Below, piece by piece: positions 36,701 through 49,028 of a DNA stretch of 64,000 nucleotides. The notes beneath the pieces were generated by a model. The model worked only from the letters and a program-made list of their open reading frames with translations, ran no database searches and was not told the origin of the DNA. Source of the stretch: Epiperipatus broadwayi. Lineage: Eukaryota > Onychophora > Udeonychophora > Euonychophora > Peripatidae. Position 1 is the stretch's first letter. Each line of letters starts with the position of its first letter. Made by a program: the position numbers and the translations under genes. Location: the NCBI GenBank assembly GCA_028023455.1, contig JAQFVV010000014.1, positions 3,971,336-4,035,335 of the forward strand, written 5' to 3'.

Positions 36701-38400
36701 CGTCAAGACAATTTTTCAAATTCTTGTAACTTTTCCATATTTATTGAGGTTTAATGTCTTCAGATACAAACAATAAACTTCCCCTAGTGTTCGCCGATAA
36801 CTTAAATTATTTTCCCAAATAAATTTCATATTCTTTTGTATGTCCAGCATACACTAATTATTAATTTTAAATATTTTTAAATATGATATATATCATATTT
36901 GCAAATGATCTTAATTTTTATATTTTCTAGAAAAAAAATTCCAGTTTTAAATTATTTTCAATATTTCTTCAGAAAGAAATATATTAGCATTCCAAAATAA
37001 TTGTTTGGTCAAATTTAAAGATTTTTTTCTTTTTAAAAGCATTTTCCATCATATTTTAAATAAGTTTTCTTAATAAAAATATTTTATATCATTTTACTTT
37101 CCAATTTTACCGAAATTCTTTATATTTTCTCAGTGAAGTTCTTTTTATGAAATTCAATTGTAAATTAATATGACTTATCAACACAGGCAAAATTATATGC
37201 TTTATACGATAATAACACTTTAATATTTCCATCAATCCTTTTACATTTAGTGATGACTTTTCCATGTTTAAGTTAATGACAAATTGAACAAAGCAGATCA
37301 GCAAGTAAAAAATTATTTAATTTTTTAGCAACGCATTTCTATATCCCACGATCTAATAATAATGAGTTAATATCTTTTTTTTAGAAGTAAAAGTGATAAA
37401 ATTGACTATTATAATATACTTAATTAACTAAAGTTGCAGTGACAGTTACAACGATAGTAAAATTATAATAATAGTAGTCTGAAAATTTGTGCAGCTCTTA
37501 AATACTCCAGCCTACTCCACCTTTGATTGGTCCATTAAACAATGCTTTTTTTCCACAATCCCAGGCATAGAATGCCAGATTAAATTTAAAACTAATAATA
37601 ATTTATTAAATATTTATTTTTATTATATTATTCAATTCTTAATTAATTTTCATATTTTATTTACACTTAATAAATACTTTAAAATAACTTTTAAAAATTA
37701 CATTTCAATATTTAATACCATTTCTACCTTTATTTTAAACCTAACATATTTATTTTCAACACAAAACATAAATCTAATTTCATCTATTATATCTATTTTT
37801 AAAACCTAATCTAATATTTATAACAGATAACATTATTTTATTTTCAAGCACAGGTGTGAATATTACACATCACGTGATTTACAAAACTAAATGAGATGCT
37901 AATAATTGAAAGGAAACTAAAATAATAATTTGATTTATAAAATATTACATAAAACAATATTATAGCAAAATTTTAAAATAATTATTTTAATATTATAAGA
38001 TCAAAATATACTTTTTTCCTACATTATTACTTTTAAATAAAGGATTTTAAAATATAACTATTAAACACAATTATTATTATTAAATGATCTATTCATTTAA
38101 CTTTAAAGCATTACTTTTAAAATTTACCTTAATCATTTATTTATAAGACTTATTAAATAAGTATTTCCTATGGCCAGTTCTACCAACCATACAATCTTAT
38201 AATGGTTTTTAGTTAACTGTTTTCTTAAAAATGCCAACATAATATTATACATCAATTATTTTACTTGCCTTAACTAAATTATTCAAAGATCATCAACACA
38301 TAACATACATCATCCCTTGATTAACTTTAAAATTTAAAATTTTCCAGTAAATTGATAGAAATAATCCATTCTGACCTAAACAAAAGTGTACAATATATAT
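33746..38400. other. AT-rich DNA inside the direct-repeat interval
   Basis: 4.7 kb without a supported gene. If the 613-bp repeats are LTRs this is interior sequence, unusually long and noncoding. Small frames (37107-37304 minus; 37489-37809 plus) show no motif. The slightly GC-richer stretch at 37480-37570 has one CCAAT-type box (ATTGG). Confidence 0.45.
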
Positions 38401-39014
38401 TGTAACAGTCAAATATGTACATTCGCATAACAAAATCTAGAACTTTATTAAATCATCCCAAGGCTGACCAGGGTGCAACCACAGGTCTGATATAGCCCTA
38501 GTTCCTTTACTATTACTCAAAGATTTACCACCTTGTGGATGACACATATGAGGCCACAGCAGTATTCTCCTTCATTACATTCCGGTAGTAGAACATCAGT
38601 AGAGCAAAAGATTGGAAGAAAGTTGGCATTCTATCTAGTATAGCTATATAGGTATCATGTGGCTAATATATGATTATTAAACAATGAAATGATTTTTAAT
38701 AACTAATAATAAATAATTACTAAATGATGAAATGATTATGAGACGGTGAGCAAGACTAAGTCATGAAGCAAAGTTAAATTTAAAACAAATTTAATTAAGT
38801 TAAATTTCAAAACAATAATTAAAACAATATTACAATAATTAGATGCTTGATCTCACACGCAGGTGATTAAGGGATGTTTACATTAAATTTGGGTTCACAC
38901 ACAAGTGATGGTTTTAAATATATATAATTCTTATGGCTGAATTTTACATGGCTTGGTTTAATATATAGATGTTATGTGAAATCACTCGCAGATGATATTA
39001 AGTTTCTAGTTACA
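38401..39014. repeat. 613-bp direct repeat, right copy
   Basis: Begins TGTAACAGTC after a TA run and ends CTAGTTACA; TGTAAC/GTTACA are perfect 6-bp inverted ends of the LTR type. About 95% identical to 29593-30205 in the same orientation, 8.8 kb away. The five bases outside the outer ends (TATAT on the left at 29588-29592; AATTA on the right at 39015-39019) do not match, so a target-site duplication is not seen. The hairpin-like motif continues beyond this end, which argues for a longer repeat. Confidence 0.8.
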
Positions 39015-39184
39015 AATTATCGGGTTTCTTACACATGTATATCACTCGTAGGTGATAATTCAATATTTATGCACTTCTGGTTTATATATAGCATTTTAAT
39101 CACTCCTAGTTGATTGCAGTTTTTAAGTTACAAATAATTAATTTATTTAGCTATATATATATGAATATATCATTCGCAGGTGAT
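38851..39184. repeat. Periodic ATCACTCGCAGGTGAT-type motif
   Basis: Six variants of ATCACTCGCAGGTGAT, a short interrupted palindrome (ATCAC/GTGAT), occur at about 38851, 38893, 38981, 39041, 39099 and 39169, 42-88 bp apart and mostly near 60. The DNA between them is AT-rich and only loosely similar. The first three are shared with the left 613-bp repeat; the last three lie outside it. Could be binding sites or decayed minisatellite units. Confidence 0.65.
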
Positions 39185-42059
39185 GAAATTATAATTCATT
39201 TGAATTTACATTTTCATAAGCTTTAATATTATTTTATATAACCAAATAAATTTGCTCATGATTATCTATGCCTAGTTTATGCTATATCATAGGATGTAGA
39301 TTTGCTCTATGGTTAGTGGAAGTGAATACACAGACTTATAAAGAATATATTTTACTAAGTGCGAATAATTAATATATTCTCTATATAGCTAATATACATT
39401 TTAAATTGGATTCGAATTCAGATCAAAGTTGAAATTAACAATGATAATGGTGGGATTGACAGCCAGACTTCAGATACTAAGGCATATGGAAAACATAAAA
39501 TTCTGAGTCTTTGCATCTCATATATGTGCCTTATTCACAGGATTTTTACCAAGTAACGGTTCCCTTTGACTGAACTCATTGCTGTGAAAATAAGAGACTT
39601 TTAGTCTGGATGATTGAGCAATTTATTTAAGTGGGAGTCTTATGCTCCATGAAGTCTCATGCTCCATCTCTAGGGATGCAGAATGAGGAGGCATGTACTA
39701 ATTCACCATCTGAAGAAGATAATTGCCCGAACTAAGAGTAATGGTGCAGCACGACCATATACAAGCATTAAGGAATACAGCAACAAGTGAGTACACGATA
39801 TCATTTCTTAAGGACACATACACACCACAGACAACATTATCATATAACAAAAATTAAGATGCTAACAATAGATTCCTTCATGAAACTACCCAGTATCAGT
39901 TCATTTTATAGTATTTATAATTATACTATTAAGGAAAGTTTATGAATCCAAGTTATAAAGCTATCTGTATAGGCTTTTATTTCTCTAAGGAGGATTACAG
40001 CATATGGAGGGAAATTACAATACAGAATTATGAATTTATGCTGCATTTTATCACTTCAACTGAATATTGGTTAAATATTATATTTAAAAGCAAATCTATC
40101 TTAGAATAACTGTAAGCTTGTAATTATATCTTAACTAAGATATTTTATTCATTTCAAAACAGAGTTTTGGGTTTGTGCATCCATATACGCAAAATTACAT
40201 ATATACGCGAACTTACATATATATATGCATGAGAATCTAATTACATCTCACTAATGATTTAATTACTAACAAAACTCGGTTTTGAATACATATAGCATAA
40301 ACAATAGCATAACTAAAATAATAAGATTCAGCATAGACTTAATTAAGAAAAGTAAGATTTAATATAAGATAAGATTTCACGTAAGTGAAATCTGAAATTT
40401 GGCTTTGTTAAATATGAAATTTATATGACATTCACTGAAATTTGATTGATTCAGTTTCAATAATTTTAAGTTTATAAGATTAATGATGGCAAATATTATC
40501 ATTAACTTAAGATATACAAAATGACTTATTAGAAATTTAATAGTTATTTTATAATAAATCATTTTGCGTTATACGTGACTAAAGTTATATTAAAATATTT
40601 AGAATATAGATTTTAGCAAGTTAAAACTAAATTACTTTTAATTATTCATAATAGGATGAATATGTAACTAAATCAATCATATCTAAATTCAGCAAGTAAA
40701 CCTACAAATAAAGAAATTATATCAATAAATGAAAGGTGTTAATTATGCAAATAATAACTCAGATAAAATCATAAAGCAGTTAAATCAGTATTTATCAGTT
40801 AACAAATTATAACAGTAAATCAGAAATCAGTTCATAAACTATTAAATCAGTTTGCAAATGAGTTTAATTATGAAATCAGTTATGAAATTATGAAATCAGT
40901 TTATATCATTTTAAATCAATTTAAATAGAAAATCAGGCAAGATTTTAAGATTGAAACAAAATAAAATTTACATTTAGAAGTAAGTTTTAGTTTACATTAT
41001 TATTATGGCCATTGATTTAGATTAAGCTAGCATTTTAGAGTTGGGTTTAGTTGAAAGCTTTAAAATTGAAGGAGTATTTACCATTTTCTTCTCTTTTCTG
41101 CTGACAAGCTATTTCTTCATCGTAGGACTTATTTAGGTGGTGACAGTTATTACTTCATCTTTCTCGGCATCAAGCAGCTTCTTATCAGAGGTGAGAAGGC
41201 AAGAATTTTTAATCCTCTAGCCCGACATCATCATCAATGCTTTTCAAGTACTTTATTAAAATTGTAATCTTAGAGTGTCCTTTAAAGATGGCTGCAGCAG
41301 ATTATATACAACATCCCCTCTCTCCTTCGTTATATTATTGTTAGATTCTTTTTCTTAGCTTACTCGCTTATTGCCAGTAATCGTGGAAGTCTGCTGTGAC
41401 TAACTTTTAATTAGGTCAATTTAAAATCTCTATGACATGTGGTAATTTATGCAATCTTTTTAATTTAAATCCAACTTTAACTTTAAATATAAATTGGTCA
41501 ATTTTATAGCCTTTTCTGGCATCACTATTACTAGTAAAACAAATCTAAAATTATGGAAAAACATTTTGTTATATATGTAACTCGACCATTTAACCCTTAA
41601 ACCGCTAATTATATTATTGGTTGTATGAGGTAAAAATCAAATCTTTTAATTGGCCAACTCACAAACTGAAGACAAAGCCTATTGTTAAAACATATTTGCC
41701 TATAATATTAAATTCAACTCAGATACGTTTATAAAAAGTATATTACTAATTTTTCAGGTTATGAAGAGAACGAAAGTTCTTTCAAAAATAAATTGCTATT
41801 TATTTATTCTAAAATATTCAATTTCGGCAACATAAAAGCTATAATATAAACAAAAAGGTCGACTTTTACATTATAGAAAAGTAAATATTTCTTTTTACTA
41901 AATCTTCAATATTTTTGCTAAAATCTTCAATATTTTTCGAAAATAATTTTGTTTTTTTAGTATTCTCTCTGAAAATAATTTGTAATTTCTCAAAATATTC
42001 TTTTATAATACTTTAAATCATATTCGAAATAAAAATCTTAGTGTTTTTCTTTATTTTCT
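39185..42059. other. Mostly noncoding DNA
   Basis: The sections 39400-39840 and 41070-41400 are less AT-biased and may be old transposon or exon debris, but no frame or motif was recognised. The rest is AT-rich. Confidence 0.4.
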
Positions 42060-42345
42060 TTGATCAGGCGGTTTCTTTGTTCTTTCCAGCCAATCAGAAT
42101 GTCTTTTTCAGCTGAGAGCATGCTAACAACCAATCACAACTAATGTTCTTTCTTTGTTTAGGTTTAAATGCATTTTTTTTAATTTTTTACTTGTAAAATA
42201 ATTCGGAAGAGGGCACCATCTTACAGAACTTTTAAAAACCTATTCAATACCTGTCAAATGAATATTTTAGCATAAGAACTGGCAGAGTTAGAGTGACGTC
42301 AGATGTCGATGAGGAGCCTCGTAAGAGGCGGGAAAAGGGTTAATT
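42060..42345. promoter_or_regulatory. Candidate promoter: CCAAT boxes and CRE palindrome
   Basis: Two plus-strand CCAAT boxes (CAGCCAATCAGAATG near 42088; CAACCAATCACAAC near 42129) lie about 160-200 bp from a perfect CRE-type palindrome TGACGTCA (about 42293). A GC-rich hairpin follows (GCCTC-GTAA-GAGGC, about 42316-42329), with GGCGGG. This clustering is rare in the AT-rich background and resembles an animal promoter, possibly of a retroelement. No transcript start, TATA box at fixed distance or downstream coding exon was identified. Confidence 0.35.
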
Positions 42346-44396
42346 TAGCGATATATGCAGAAATATATAATTTCAAATATTACTAATTTAATAAATAATT
42401 TAAAATAAAGAAACTTTAATGTTTAAATTCTATTAACATTATTCTTCTAGCATATATGTAGTCTTAAGTTACACATACAACTCGTTTTTCATTTAATTCT
42501 TATTAGAAGTATATATGTGCATATTTTTAGAGATTTATGAATATAAATGCAATTTTCTCTCTATATGTAGAGATATATGCACACACACATAGTTAAAGTA
42601 TTTAGGTTTAAATTTAGCCAGGTTTTTATGATAATATTAGCATAATATACAAGAATTTAGTGGCTATTACATATAAAAGGATACTACTATAGAATATAGT
42701 AGGTGAAACAGTTGGGTTAAAAAGCTGACTGTTTCAATATATATATATATATATTAATAACAATCCCCTGTGGAATTTCATAATTAGCCAATTTAAAATT
42801 ACTAATAATAATACGTATTTTAGTAGGCTGTTTTTTTGTCTTTCAATTAAGTTTTTCCCCAGAAAGCAAAATGACTTCAAAAACCATATGCAGTGCTGCC
42901 CTTTGAATTTTGAGGTCTCAGGCACAAATATGGAGTGGCACCTCCAGTCCTTAAAGAAGAAAATAAATAAATAAAATCTGTAACCCCTCCATGTGTCGAA
43001 GCATCAGCCAGGAAATGAACCCACTAACCTGGGACAACTGCTTGTAGAGCAATTGTTGCTGACCTCTCACCAACCAATGCTTGACAAAATCTTTAATTTT
43101 TAATACAAGAAAGGAACATGTACAACATTTATTCTTGTCTAAATAGTAATACTTAACTTATAACACATTAATATTAATATAAAAGGAAAACAAAATTAAT
43201 AGAACTTACTTAGTCCAGTGGGGTGAGACTATTTAGTTACAAACTATCAGTGGTTTACCTATTTATAAAAATGTTCAAATGGTGAGATATTTGAAAATTT
43301 GATGCACTTTATTTCAGAAGTAAACTTTAACTTTATGTATAAGAATTTGCATCAAATGTCTATCATTAAGTTTATTTTATAAATGTGTAAGCCCTGATTA
43401 TATACCTGGTTAACTCACCTTAGGAATGCTACTGACTGTATAAATATAATAAATATAGAAGATGTGTATGATGAACAGAGTCTTTAGACAAATCCAAACA
43501 ACAACTACTATCTTGAGACCATTATCTAATGATGATGTTAATTTATATACATGACTATAAAAGGTGTGCAAAATATTGTTTATATACAGATATTACTTTA
43601 ATCATATTCAACAATGATGTCATTTTATCCTCGATTATCATCTCAAATAACTTAGCAATATCAGAAATGACTGAAATAGACTCATAATAGCTAATATTTA
43701 ATGAACCACCCTTTTCAAAATGGATGTAATACCATTAACTTTTAAACATTTAGGAAATCGATCAATAGACAAAGAAATATAAGATAATTTAAATCGAATC
43801 ATTATAAAAACAAACTTACTACATTTAACAATTTTGGGAAATTAACTCATCTACTAAGCCTGAAGAGTGAATAAATACTTTTTTAAACAATCAATTAAGT
43901 GTGATAACATGAGTATCAAAGACATCTGAAAAAAAGAAAGAGAAATGTATTTGGAAGTCAAATTACTGTGGCATATAAGTAAAAAAAATTATTAAAAATA
44001 TTGGCAAAATATTTTGCATTGCAATGTACTTACTATATTATTTTTCATAAAATTAATTGTATTAGAGGACTTTTAAACTAAAGAATTAATTATTTTTCAT
44101 TTTAGAAATATTATTACATAGAAGTGCTATATAACAATTTGATGTAATTATTTTAAAATTGTATTTAATTTCCTTATTAAGTCATTTCAAAGGAATCAAA
44201 CTAGCAGACAGTTATTATTCAATTCAATACAATCAGCCACTTCATTAGTTAAAGAATTGCAAATATTCTGAAATTGAAAAAGGCCATCTCTACATTATTC
44301 AAGCCAAAAATACAATCATAGGTCTGAATAAATAATAAATTATCTAATTTAACATTGGGTAGTTTGTAGTGATATAAAAACTGAACATGTCCAAGT
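42346..44396. other. AT-rich noncoding DNA
   Basis: A TA run is at 42738-42754. The 63-codon minus frame at 42734-42925 has no recognised content. The interval 42890-43080 is GC-richer without identifiable features. Confidence 0.45.
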
Positions 44397-44920
44397 AATA
44401 TGCTGATTTAAAAAACAAACTTATATTAAGTTCAAGCTGTAATTTAGGCATAATCAATAAATGTTGGGTTATCTAAAGAATAAGCTCTAAGCATAATTGG
44501 ACCACCTATGCTTTAAAATATATATTGACTGAAAAGAGCATGCCAATTTAACAGGGTATGTATGAAGAGTGATTTTCTTTAATAATATTACATATATGCA
44601 TTACTATATTATTAACTATTACATATATACAAAGTAATAAGATTGAGTGTAGTAGGTAGTTAAAATGAGAAATGTTCTCTTTCTGTCATATATAAACAGA
44701 ACTTGCGCAAGAATATGCTGATTTAAAAATCAGATTCACAATAAGTTCAAGCTTTGAATTTAGGTATGATCAATAAATATTGGTTTATTTAAACAATAAG
44801 ATCTAAGCATAAGTGGATCTCCTATGCTTTTAAAATATTTATTGATGAGATAGTCTATGTCAATTTCACAGCATGTATGTGAAAAGTAGTTTCCTTTCAC
44901 AATATCTTACCTGTAATGTA
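44397..44920. repeat. Two-copy ~315-bp tandem repeat
   Basis: Blocks starting aatatgctgatttaaaa at 44397 and 44712 align for about 200 bp each (agttcaagct, gatcaataaat, aataag.tctaagcataa, cctatgctttaaaata). About 75-80% identity. The stretch between them (44600-44690) aligns less well. Confidence 0.75.
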
Positions 44921-46028
44921 ACTGGTCTATCATAAGCTACAGATAATTTTTAAAAAATTACAAAATTATTATAAAGGTTAATTTAGACAAGTCAGGTTCA
45001 TAATGAAAATGCTGATCAAGCCTAAAAAAATATAAAATCAAGCAAAGGGTTTATATAATGATGTTAAATGGTAGCTAAAAAATTTTCCTGACTAAACTAG
45101 TAACTATGATAAATCTATGTATTTACAGATAGAATTACATTTACTGATTAATGATTTACATTAGCCAATTATTATTGTCAATTACTATAATAAAGGATAA
45201 ATATAAATGAGATAATTTATCAAATTCACAAATAAAAGATAGAACAGAACTAGTACATAATCTATATATTGCAATTAAAGAAATATCTCCATTAAAAAAT
45301 TTAAACATATAGATTCTGCAGTACTAAGTGTTACAACATAGTAAATAAAATTTTAATTAGTTTTTACATAAATCATTATAACTCCTGAATGTAAATGCAA
45401 GTGTGGCATAGGAATAATATACTCTTCCAACTATCCAAATTATACAAAAGTCATGAAAAATTCATGTTTCATCCAAAACAATAATATCATAAAAACCTAA
45501 TGAAAGATTACTTAGATATATATTTAAATCATCAAATTATTCATAAGAATTTCTTTTAAATCTTTGTAATTAGGAATCTAGTTAGATCATATACTAGGCA
45601 CTAAAGATCTGAAAGACAATAATTCTGCTTAATTTTTAAGTAAAACACTGGTAGAATTAATATTATTTCTGACATAGACAAAACCATTTCGAATAAATTC
45701 TGTAATTTGATGATGATCACATATCTTTTGCTTTGTGCTCCAAACAAAGTTGTTGAGCCAAAGAAATCTGTTAATTAATGTAAATACACTGTTGTTATTT
45801 TCTAAGGGTAAAATAACAAACACAGTTACAAAAGATTTCCTTTTACATAAAAACAATAAAGTTATGTTGTGAGAAATAAAACAAACGATAAGCTAAGTAT
45901 TGGAGATGATAATCTGGATTGGAGTAAGTGGTCATGTTTATCAGTTATATAAGATGGAGTGGATAGCTGTAGGTAGACCGAAACAGAGTTCAAACACCTT
46001 CTAATTATATTAAATTTAGTATAAAAAT
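44921..46028. other. AT-rich noncoding DNA
   Basis: No gene or repeat supported. The 75-codon minus frame at 45629-45856 has no familiar motif. Confidence 0.45.
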
Positions 46029-46112
46029 ATACTTGTATTTAAATATATATATATATAAAGAGCTTTGTATATACTTGTATTTAAATATATATATATATAA
46101 AGAGCTTTGTAG
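46029..46112. repeat. 42-bp exact tandem duplication
   Basis: The unit beginning atacttgtatttaaatatat and ending agagctttgta is repeated twice, at 46029 and 46071, with essentially no divergence, so it is recent. Confidence 0.9.
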
Positions 46113-47469
46113 AAAAGTGTTTAAGCTATCTGGTTAATATGTCCTTTATCTAAAATTAAATGTGGATTGGTAAAATTTGGATTTTTTTTTTATAAATTGG
46201 TTTAGGATTTTTCTTTCAAATAGTCAGACTAGTCAAAACAGCTAGGCATCTAATTATTGATTGATAAATAGTAAAATAAAAAAAGAAATTGTAAACCCAT
46301 CCTACCTTACACTTGGAAATTCTGAAGCTTAATGACTTCTTTTTTAGTGTTTGCTTTTGGAGAGCAACCGATTATTAATTGGGAAATGACTATCTAACTA
46401 TTCTTACAGAGAGGATAAATCAAGAAAAAAAAATCTTAAATCATCACTACCTGATGGCGATCAAGCTTGGAATAATGTGTTCTTCTATTTATCTTAAAAG
46501 CACTTTGCCCTGCAGTAAGATATTTTAATATTTTACCTATCTTTACTCATGTACATACACATATAATAATTTTTTCAAAAACTTTACATCTACTTCATTT
46601 TTTTAAGGGAGAGAGAATACATGATTTAAATTTTTTTTTAAATTTTTTTTAAAAATATATATATATATTCACATTATCTGAAAAAAAATATATATGCCAC
46701 AATATTAATATTAAATTGTCTTAAAAATTCACACAAACAACAACAACAAAGCTTTTGAAAAACGAACCAATCAAATCAGATGTCCATAATTTCAAAAGCA
46801 ACTCATCTGTAAGACATCTTAGCTACAACAAGTTCATCATTCTCAAAAGCTTTTGACAAAATGACACAGAGCAGAAAAATGATATAGCAATTTCTTGCAG
46901 CATTCCATATTTCTCTTGATAATAATTTATGGGAGGCAATCTTCAGAATCAATAAATATATAGAGCCAAACAGAGGCATTATAAGAAACAGCCTCAGCTA
47001 ATCTTTTTTTTTCCTGTATTAGCTAGATGATGTTCAAACAATAGCAGCTTTAGAAAGATGACGTCAAACCAAAGAAATAAGTTGCAGTCAAATATATCAT
47101 ACCTCAATACACTATTATCAAATTACAGAGATGTTATCTGACAGGCATTCGGTAATTATTTAATATTGCATTCATTTCTAGGCTAAGAACTTTATAGAAA
47201 AGAAATATAGCAAATCAAATTCTCATTTTAATATACAAATAGAAAGTTCGCTTTTGTAAAAAAAAAAAAAAAACTATTTTAGAAAAATCTAAGTTTAAAT
47301 TTATTCGAATTAACCTCTCAACTGCTACTAATATTTAAAAAGGGTTTTGGAATATTTAACTTTAAATATTAATTAAAATTAAATCTCAAATTTAAACTGA
47401 TTTTAATTACATATAAATATATTTTATTTCGTCATAATAAATAAATGTCTAAATAATGTTATGTGAATG
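46113..47469. other. AT-rich noncoding DNA
   Basis: Holds several homopolymer runs, including A15 near 47260. No gene seen. Confidence 0.45.
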
Positions 47470-47990
47470 TATCATCATCATCATCATCATTATTTTTAAC
47501 TAATATAAATCCACTGCAAGATGAAGGTCTCTCCAAATTTAATACAATTTTTTTGATTCATAGCCTCTCTTTTTCATCTCACAGCAACAATTTTCTTTAT
47601 TACAATTATTCATCTCGTTATAAATTTTTTACAACTTCTTGGGATTCAGTTTATGTCCACGCCACTCCATTCACCTTCTTAATTCTTTTAATGATATCGG
47701 TAATATTTGTTTGTTCTCCCATCAAGGCATTTCATTTTTATTCTCTTATTATTCCCAGTATAATTTGTTGAATGATCTACAATCTCAGAATTGTTCCTGT
47801 ATTAAATAGCTAAGTCTCATACGAACTACAAAGCATAGGCTCCTTTGCTTTTAATATTAAATTGTTTAACAAAAGCACTCTATTCAAATTTAATTTCATC
47901 TATTATGTTTTCATTTATATTAATAATCTGATCATGGTTTTGAAGTTGTTAATTTTTTTTTTGAGAAAAATCTATTAAACATTGATTTAA
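47470..47990 (-). pseudogene. Decayed LINE C-terminus, copy 3
   Basis: Begins on plus with (ATC)n, the element's 3' tail. Then comes a match to the copies at 2.46 and 2.98 kb (atccactgcaagatgaaggtctctccaa). On minus the last residues still read as GETFILQWI, with earlier text (IKxxKW region near 47680, SETW-like region near 47815) broken by stops. The match runs to about 47860 and more weakly to 47990. It is the oldest-looking of the three copies. Confidence 0.7.
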
Positions 47991-48345
47991 TATATAAAGA
48001 ATTCGAACTCAGACTTTCACATTACCCTCAACTCTCCATGCTATTTCATATTGCTGACCCACCTGATCACACACACGTTGAAAAGATAAATAATCACCAA
48101 TTTATTTCATGCTAAAACAGCAATCACCAGTTGGTCCAGATTACTATCTCCACATATATATATACAATCAGTGCTCAGCTTTATATTAAGATAGCCAATT
48201 TTCATACTTTAATGGACAGGCTTCAAACTACTCCAACCCACAACTCTTCAGCCATCCATTTCATTGAAAATTTCATGATGGAACATTCAAAGCCCACATT
48301 AGTGCCAAGGTTGTCTTCCTACCCATTGTGCTACTTAACTTGTGC
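47991..48345. repeat. Dispersed repeat family X, copy 2
   Basis: Partner of 24337-24690. On minus it ends with GAGTTCGAATTCTTTATATA, a good Pol III B-box match, after a segment like GTCAGCAATATGAAATAGCATGGAG that could be a diverged A-box region. If this is a SINE, the tRNA-like part lies at the low-coordinate end on minus. The order is unusual, so the class is left open. Confidence 0.7.
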
Positions 48346-48888
48346 AACATTGCCAAAGCTCTGGTGTATTATTTACAAAAACAACCACAACACTTGCAAA
48401 ATCTAGATGACAAATAATATTCATATATTTTTATTTCCTTAGCTTCCTACATTAATCTACAACATATTTTCTTATATAACTGCTATAAAAAGTTTTGGAG
48501 ATATTGAATCATCCTATCATATAGTGTCATTATGTAACAAACACTGTTTCATTTGATTCTACAGAATATAACTAATATCATAGACATATATCTCGTTGGT
48601 CCCAAGCTTTAATTATTCTGGAAATATTTATAGAATCAGATGTCTTTTCATAATGTGCAAATCCACAGAATAATGGTAACTCATATTCATTGGTCCTTTT
48701 TATAACTTTGCTCATTACTAGGATATGATTCACTGTATTAAAATCATTTTTGTGTATATTTACACTTACATAGGTTTAAAATGGATTGCATAGCTGAGAG
48801 AAGTTTGAAAATCTAATTTTAATTCCCTTATATTTACATTAAGTTTAGAACATAAATTATACATATGTTTAAACATTATATATATATA
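48346..48888. other. AT-rich noncoding DNA
   Basis: Nothing recognised. Confidence 0.45.
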
Positions 48889-49028
48889 TTATAACAGTCA
48901 GGGTGTATTGGAAGTTTGAGTCTTACCGTATTTGCCATACAGGGCACCACCAAGCTATTGGAACCTGGAAAATTTATATAGTAGGCAGATACATGCTGTT
49001 AAGATCTAATTTTTACATATGTATTTTA
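48889..49028. repeat. Dispersed repeat family Y, copy 1
   Basis: About 140 bp, roughly 82% identical to 53751-53893. It begins ATAACAGTC after a TA run and shares ttggaagttt, ctattggaacctggaaaatt and ctgttaagatcta. The start resembles the TGTAACAGTC start of the 613-bp repeats, which also follow TA runs, so the two families may share a terminus. Confidence 0.8.

Noticed and set aside
42300-42335. Hammerhead-like string GATGAG, hairpin GCCTC-GTAA-GAGGC, GGGAAA
   Set aside because: The first box lacks the CU before GAUGA, the second lacks C-GAAA, there is no NUH triplet after it, and no stem I is evident.
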